A stretch of DNA of 18,551 nt from DAOUAE01 sp034433795 (GTDB lineage Bacteria; Chloroflexota; UBA6077; FW602-bin22; DAOUAE01), in NCBI GenBank assembly GCA_034433795.1, contig DAOUAE010000091.1:1-18551 (forward strand). The letters run 5' to 3'. A model generated the notes under the pieces. That model saw nothing but the letters and a program-made list of their open reading frames with translations. It was not told the DNA's origin and made no database searches. Position 1 is the stretch's first letter. The number at the start of each line of letters is the position of its first letter. Positions 14,669-18,551 of the stretch are shown in pieces. Made by a program: the position numbers and the translations under genes.

Positions 14669-15171
14669 ACCGTCTGCTCCAGCGGAGGCGTGAGGGCCAG
14701 ATCGGTGTCGAGGGTCCGCACCAGGGTGGCCATCTCAATGGCCGCCACCGCCGCGTCATACCCCTTATTCCCGGCCTTGGTCCCGGCCCGCTCGATGGCC
14801 TGCTCGATGGTGTCGCAGGTCAGAATGCCGAAGATGACCGGGCAGCCAGTGCTGAGGGCGGCCTGGGCCACCCCTTTGGCCGCCTCGCCGGCCACGTACT
14901 CGAAGTGGGGCGTGGCTCCGCGGATGACCGCGCCCAGGCAGATGACCGCGTGATAGCGGCCGCTCATCGCCAGTTTCTTGGCGATGAGCGGGATCTCGAA
15001 ACTGCCCGGCACCCAGGCGACATCGATGGCCGCCGGGTCCACCCCGTGGCGCCGGAGCCCTCCCAGCGCGCCTTCCAGCAGCTGGCGGGTGATGAACTCG
15101 TTGAAGCGGCTCACCACGATGGCGAAGCGCAGGCCCTGGCCGTTCAGTGTCCCCTCAAACGTCCGTCCCAT
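14665..15171 (-). CDS. ribH: 6,7-dimethyl-8-ribityllumazine synthase
   Basis: A 168-residue enzyme that condenses 5-amino-6-ribitylaminouracil with 3,4-dihydroxy-2-butanone 4-phosphate, the penultimate riboflavin step. Family motifs are all present: VVSRFNEFIT (19-28), VPGSFEIP (54-61), GAVIRGATPHFEYV (80-93, with catalytic His89), GILTCDTIEQA and KAGNKGYDAA. Two adjacent ATG codons occur (15174 and 15171). I prefer 15171 because GGAGG ends 6 nt before it, versus 3 nt for the first. The gene overlaps the ribBA 3' end and is itself overlapped by the ROK gene. It normally assembles into icosahedral or pentameric particles. Confidence 0.96.
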   Translation of the reverse strand: MGRTFEGTLNGQGLRFAIVVSRFNEFITRQLLEGALGGLRRHGVDPAAIDVAWVPGSFEIPLIAKKLAMSGRYHAVICLGAVIRGATPHFEYVAGEAAKGVAQAALSTGCPVIFGILTCDTIEQAIERAGTKAGNKGYDAAVAAIEMATLVRTLDTDLALTPPLEQTV

Positions 15172-16384
15172 CATCGTCCTCCAGGTCGAGATAGTGGCCC
15201 AGCTTCTCGCGCTTGGTCCGCAGGTAGGCCCGGTTGGCCGGGTTCGGCGGCACCTGCAGCGGCACCCGCTCGACCACGGTGAGGCCGTAGCGCTGGAGAG
15301 CCTGAACCTTGGCCGGGTTGTTGGTCAGCAGCCGAACCCGCTGAACGCCCAGGTCGCCCAGCATCTGCGCGGCCACGGCGTAGTCGCGCCGGTCCGCCGG
15401 AAACCCCAGGCGCAGGTTGGCCTCGACCGTATCCAGACCGTTGTCCTGGAGGTGGTAGGCCCGCAGTTTGTTCAAAAGCCCGATGCCACGCCCCTCCTGG
15501 GCCAGATACAGGAGCACGCCGGCCGGCGCGGCGGCGATCAGCGCCAGCGCCTGGTCGAGCTGCTCGCCACAGTCGCAGCGCCGCGAGCCGAAGACATCCC
15601 CGGTCAGACAGGCCGAGTGGATGCGCACCAGCGGAGCCGGGTCGGCGGCCGGCTGGCCGTGGACCAGGACCAGGTGGGCGTCACCGGTCGTCAGGTCTTC
15701 GTAGCCCAGAACGCGGAAGAGGCCCAGACGGGTCGGCAGACGGGTCTCGACCCGCCGCTCGACCAGCCGCTCATGCCGCCGGCGGTATTCGATGATCTGG
15801 GCCACCGTCAGCAGTTTCAGCCCGTGGCGGGCGGCGAAGCGCTCCAGGTCGGGCCGGCGGGCCATGGTGCCGTCATCGTTCATGATCTCGCAGAGGACGC
15901 CGGCCGGGTAGAGTCCGGCCAGGCGGGCCAGGTCGACCGCCGCCTCGGTCTGGCCGGGCCGGACCAGGACGCCGCCGTCGCGGGCCCGCAGCGGGAAGAC
16001 GTGGCCCGGCCGCAGGAAGTCCTCCGGCCGGGCGGCCGGGTCGATCAGCCGGCGGATGGTGGCCGCCCGGTCGTGGGCCGAGATGCCGGTGGTCACCAGC
16101 CCCCGCGCCTCGACCGAGACGCAGAAGGCAGTGCCCAGCGGCGAGGTGTTGGCCGCCTCGGGCACCATCAGCGGAATCTTCAGCTCGTCGAGCCGCCAGC
16201 CGGGCAGGGCCACGCAGATGAGCCCGCGTCCATAGGTGGCCATAAAGGCGATGGCCTCGGGGGTGACCTTCTCGGCGGCGATGATGAGGTCGCCCTCGTT
16301 TTCCCGCTCCTCGTCGTCCATCACAATGACGAACTTCCCAGCCCGCAGATCGGCCAGCGCCTCCTCAACGGTGGCCAGTGGCAT
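15155..16384 (-). CDS. ribBA: Bifunctional 3,4-dihydroxy-2-butanone 4-phosphate synthase / GTP cyclohydrolase II
   Basis: A 409-residue fusion that supplies both riboflavin precursors. The N-terminal RibB domain (about 1-200) has the acidic loop DDEERENEGDLI (23-34), GLVTTGISAHDRAATIR and RPGHVFPLRA. The C-terminal RibA domain (about 215-409) has RIHSACLTGD and SRRCDCGEQL with zinc ligands Cys259, Cys270 and Cys272, then QEGRGIGL, QDNGLDTVEANL and LLTNNPAKV. ATG 16384 was chosen over an upstream in-frame start because of its GAGGGGAG site and normal N-terminus; it lies 10 nt after ribE. Oddity: the segment normally reading GHTEA is GQTEA here, so a conserved metal-binding His of the RibB domain is Gln145. 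Confidence 0.95.
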   Translation of the reverse strand: MPLATVEEALADLRAGKFVIVMDDEERENEGDLIIAAEKVTPEAIAFMATYGRGLICVALPGWRLDELKIPLMVPEAANTSPLGTAFCVSVEARGLVTTGISAHDRAATIRRLIDPAARPEDFLRPGHVFPLRARDGGVLVRPGQTEAAVDLARLAGLYPAGVLCEIMNDDGTMARRPDLERFAARHGLKLLTVAQIIEYRRRHERLVERRVETRLPTRLGLFRVLGYEDLTTGDAHLVLVHGQPAADPAPLVRIHSACLTGDVFGSRRCDCGEQLDQALALIAAAPAGVLLYLAQEGRGIGLLNKLRAYHLQDNGLDTVEANLRLGFPADRRDYAVAAQMLGDLGVQRVRLLTNNPAKVQALQRYGLTVVERVPLQVPPNPANRAYLRTKREKLGHYLDLEDDDGTDV

Positions 16385-16394
16385 CGCTCTCCCC

Positions 16395-16994
16395 TCACTT
16401 TCCGCCGGGCCGCCACGGCCCGGCCAGGAGCAGCCGCTCGACATACTTGGCCAGGATATCCACCTCCAGATTGGCCCGGTAGCCGATGGGCTGGCGCGGC
16501 AGGGTGATGTGGGCCTGGGTGAAGGGGATGAGGGCCACGGTGAAACGGTCGGCGGCCGCCTCCACCACCGTCAGGCTCACCCCGTCCACGGCGATGAACC
16601 CCTTGGGCACCACATAGCGCGCCAGGTCGGGCGGCAGGCCGATGGTGACGAGCAGCGCGTTCCCCTCGGGCTCCTTGGCCAGGAGAGGCCCGGTGCCATC
16701 CACGTGCCCCTGGACGATGTGGCCGCCCAGCCGGCCGCCGACCGGCACCGGGCGCTCCAGATTGACGCCGTCGCCGGGGCGCAGGTCGCCCAGATTGGTC
16801 CGCCGCAGCGTCTCCGGCATCAGCTCGACCGAGAACGTTGCGGCGGTCCGGGCGACCACCGTCAGGCAGACACCGTTGACGGCGATGCTGTCGGCGACCC
16901 GGAGATCGCTCAGCACGGTGCGGGCGGCGATGGTCAGGGCGTCGCCGGTGGCCTCGACCACTGTCCCGATCTCTTCGATGATGCCGGTGAACAC
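16395..16994 (-). CDS. ribE: Riboflavin synthase, alpha subunit type
   Basis: A 199-residue enzyme that dismutates two 6,7-dimethyl-8-ribityllumazine molecules to riboflavin and the pyrimidine precursor. The two tandem lumazine-binding barrels are evident: VNGVCLTVV (39-47) in the first and VDGVSLTVV (136-144) in the second, with GGHIVQGHVDGTG (90-102) joining them. The canonical N-terminus MFTGIIEE identifies GTG 16994 as the start, with GGAGG about 9 nt upstream. A GTG at 17003 is in frame but sits directly against that ribosome-binding site. The gene starts 5 nt after the ribD stop, consistent with one translationally linked operon. Confidence 0.94.
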   Translation of the reverse strand: MFTGIIEEIGTVVEATGDALTIAARTVLSDLRVADSIAVNGVCLTVVARTAATFSVELMPETLRRTNLGDLRPGDGVNLERPVPVGGRLGGHIVQGHVDGTGPLLAKEPEGNALLVTIGLPPDLARYVVPKGFIAVDGVSLTVVEAAADRFTVALIPFTQAHITLPRQPIGYRANLEVDILAKYVERLLLAGPWRPGGK

Positions 16995-16999
16995 CGCCC

Positions 17000-18127
17000 T
17001 CACCCTCCCGTCGGCGCCCCCGCCGGACGCACCGGGTAGCCGGTGACCAGCAGGTCGCCGTCCAGCCTCTCGATGGTGAGATCGGTCAGCCGCCAGGCCT
17101 GATCCAGCGTTGGGCAGCCCCGCCCGCCGACCGGCCCCGGGGCACCCACCCCGCCGACGACCGTGGGGGCGATGAAGGCGCTCACCTTGTCCACCAGCCC
17201 GGCGTCGAAGAAACTGCCCAGGACGCGCCCACCCCCCTCGACCAGGAGGCCGGCGATCTCACAATCGGCCAGAAGACGCAGGGCGGCGTGGAGGTCCACG
17301 CCGGCCTCGGTCGCCGGGACGACGAAAACCCGGGCGCCGGCGGCCTGGATCCGGGCCAGACGGTCCGGCGGGGCGGCGGGGGTGGTCAGCACCCAGGTGG
17401 TCGGGGCCAGATCGGGCCGCAGGACCCGGGCCGTCAGCGGCAGGCGCAGACGGCTGTCGAGGATGATGCGGACGAACGGCCGGTGGCGCGGCGGCCGGTC
17501 GGGGTCGGGCGGCCGGCGGACCGTCAGCTCCGGGTCGTCGGCCAGGACGGTGTTGATGCCGACCAGGACCGCGTCGAGCCGGTCGCGCAGCTCGTGCACC
17601 CGGGCCCGGGCGGCCGGGCCGGTGATCCAGCGGGCGGCGCCGGTGGCCGTGGCGATGCGCCCGTCGAGGGTCATCGCCCACTTGGCCCAGACGAACGGCC
17701 GGCGCTGGGTGATATAGGTGAAGAAGACCTCGTTCAGACGCCGGGCCTCGTCGGCGTGCTCCCCCAGGTGAACCCGGATCCCGGCCGCGGTGAGCGCCGC
17801 CAGCCCCTGGCCGTTCACCTGGGGATTGGGATCCAGGACGGCCACGTGGACCTCGCGGATGCCGGCGGCGATGATGGCGGCAGTGCAGGGCGGGGTCCGC
17901 CCGTAGTGGCAGCAAGGCTCCAGCGTCACGTAGAGGCTGGCGCCGTGGGCCCGGTCGCCCGCCTCCCGCAGGGCCACGATCTCGGCGTGCGGACCGCCGG
18001 GCGGCTGGGTGAAGCCGCGTCCGACGATGACCCCATCGCGCACCACCACCGCCCCCACGGCCGGGTTGGGGCTGGTGCGCCCCAGGGCCCGCCGGGCCAG
18101 GGCCAGGGCCTCGGCCATAAAGTCCAT
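17000..18127 (-). CDS. ribD: Bifunctional diaminohydroxyphosphoribosylaminopyrimidine deaminase / 5-amino-6-(5-phosphoribosylamino)uracil reductase
   Basis: A 375-residue two-domain enzyme for the second and third steps of riboflavin synthesis. The deaminase domain (about 1-145) carries the cytidine-deaminase-type zinc site PHAE (His47, catalytic Glu49) and EPCCHYGRTPPC (Cys72, Cys81). The reductase domain (about 146-375) begins VWAKWAMTLDGRIAT and contains DAVLVGINTVLADDPELTVR and LLVEGGGRVLGSFF. Possible starts are GTG 18133, ATG 18127 and ATG 18118. 18127 fits best because GGAG lies 8 nt upstream and the protein then begins MDFMAEALALA, as in the family. It is the first gene of the riboflavin operon and lies 64 nt downstream of the riboswitch terminator T-run. 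Confidence 0.95.
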   Translation of the reverse strand: MDFMAEALALARRALGRTSPNPAVGAVVVRDGVIVGRGFTQPPGGPHAEIVALREAGDRAHGASLYVTLEPCCHYGRTPPCTAAIIAAGIREVHVAVLDPNPQVNGQGLAALTAAGIRVHLGEHADEARRLNEVFFTYITQRRPFVWAKWAMTLDGRIATATGAARWITGPAARARVHELRDRLDAVLVGINTVLADDPELTVRRPPDPDRPPRHRPFVRIILDSRLRLPLTARVLRPDLAPTTWVLTTPAAPPDRLARIQAAGARVFVVPATEAGVDLHAALRLLADCEIAGLLVEGGGRVLGSFFDAGLVDKVSAFIAPTVVGGVGAPGPVGGRGCPTLDQAWRLTDLTIERLDGDLLVTGYPVRPAGAPTGG

Positions 18128-18190
18128 GGGCACGACTCCAGGCTGGACCAGCGCGGCGGGGGCGGGGAGCCGAATGCCGACAGGGGGATG

Positions 18191-18224
18191 AAAAAAGACC
18201 CGAAGGCGCAGAGACCCTCGGATC
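18191..18224 (-). terminator. Riboswitch-controlled intrinsic terminator upstream of ribD
   Basis: On the minus strand GATCCGAGGG (18224-18215) pairs over 10 positions, two of them G-T, with CCTTCGGGTC (18206-18197) around an 8-nt loop. Six T follow (18196-18191). It lies between the FMN aptamer and the ribD start, as expected for transcriptional control. Confidence 0.9.
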
Positions 18225-18238
18225 CACGATCATCCGAG
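18217..18238 (-). promoter_or_regulatory. Antiterminator hairpin of the FMN riboswitch
   Basis: On the minus strand CTCGGAT (18238-18232) is fully complementary to ATCCGAG (18223-18217), which is the left arm of the terminator stem. Forming this 7-bp hairpin therefore excludes the terminator. The upstream arm directly follows the aptamer, so FMN binding could sequester it, for example through GAGC at 18374-18371 extending P1 with GCTC at 18239-18236. Confidence 0.75.
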
Positions 18239-18239
18239 C

Positions 18240-18375
<136 letters not shown>

Positions 18376-18387
18376 TCTGTTGCCTGA

Positions 18388-18417
18388 AGTGTAGCCGACG
18401 GGCCGCCCATCTGTCAA
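18388..18417 (-). promoter_or_regulatory. Promoter of the riboflavin operon
   Basis: On the minus strand TTGACA (18417-18412) is a perfect -35, followed by an 18-nt spacer and TACACT (18393-18388), a four-of-six -10. The predicted transcription start, near 18381, is only a few bases before the riboswitch P1 stem. Confidence 0.8.
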
Positions 18418-18420
18418 GAG

Positions 18421-18551
18421 AGCGGCCCGCACCGGCACTGTCACACGGACGGTGGGCGAGTTTGGGGAAAGGGCTCTCCTGCGCCTCTCGGCTGTTTCTT
18501 CGGGGCCCTTCTCCTCACGCCACCTGGAGGTGAGAGAGGAGCAGGGCCGCC
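18421..18551. other. Window-end stretch with no supported gene
   Basis: These 131 bases upstream of the riboflavin promoter contain no credible start or coding frame. A small inverted repeat CACCT-gg-AGGTG (18521-18532 region) competes with CTCAC/GTGAG around it, which could be the tail of a terminator for a gene beyond the window. Confidence 0.4.

Noticed and set aside
14978..16507. A 509-codon plus-strand open frame opposite ribH and ribBA
   Set aside because: It is antisense to clearly functional riboflavin genes and has no family motif; it results from codon bias.

Overview
High-GC bacterial DNA, most consistent with Chloroflexota (Thermomicrobia-like). The phylum call is an inference. 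It rests on the GC-rich codon use, two twin-arginine-type lipoproteins followed by Pro/Thr/Ala-rich linkers, an archaemetzincin-type peptidase and two sugar ABC operons that encode no ATPase. Nothing here identifies a genus.

Layout. (1) 1-206, plus strand: the C-terminal end of an archaemetzincin. (2) 317-6687, minus strand: a five-gene sugar operon. Transcribed right to left it is a FadR-type GntR regulator, a GH42 beta-galactosidase, a sugar-binding lipoprotein, a MalF-type permease and a MalG-type permease. It starts from a near-perfect housekeeping promoter whose +1 region is a 12-bp palindrome. (3) 6755-8045: mostly non-coding, but it holds tRNA-Val(UAC) and tRNA-Leu(UAA) on the minus strand with their own promoter and terminator. 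(4) 8046-13642, plus strand: a second sugar operon (binding lipoprotein, MalF-type and MalG-type permeases, NodB-type polysaccharide deacetylase, DegT-family PLP aminotransferase). It is preceded by three TGTCCG repeats at exactly 10-bp spacing. (5) 13751-18417, minus strand: a complete riboflavin operon (ribD, ribE, ribBA, ribH) with a ROK-family sugar kinase as last gene. It is controlled by an FMN riboswitch whose terminator and antiterminator can be read from the sequence.

How the parts work together. Operon 1 looks like uptake of a beta-galactoside followed by cytoplasmic hydrolysis, with the GntR protein as probable autoregulator. Operon 2 imports an unknown, possibly amino- or N-acetyl-sugar substrate, and its two soluble enzymes suggest deacetylation and (de)amination chemistry. 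Both transporters must borrow an ATPase encoded elsewhere. Both operons carry a perfect 15-bp hairpin about 10 nt after the binding-protein stop codon. This fits differential expression of the abundant binding protein over the permeases. The rib genes would make riboflavin from GTP and ribulose 5-phosphate under FMN feedback. The ROK gene is joined to ribH by a 4-nt start/stop overlap and has no evident role in flavin synthesis.

I found no mobile element, CRISPR array or obviously new defence system. The items most worth following are the shared intercistronic hairpins, the phased TGTCCG array, the ROK gene inside the riboflavin operon, a His-to-Gln change at a conserved RibB-domain metal-ligand position, and the composition break inside operon 2.
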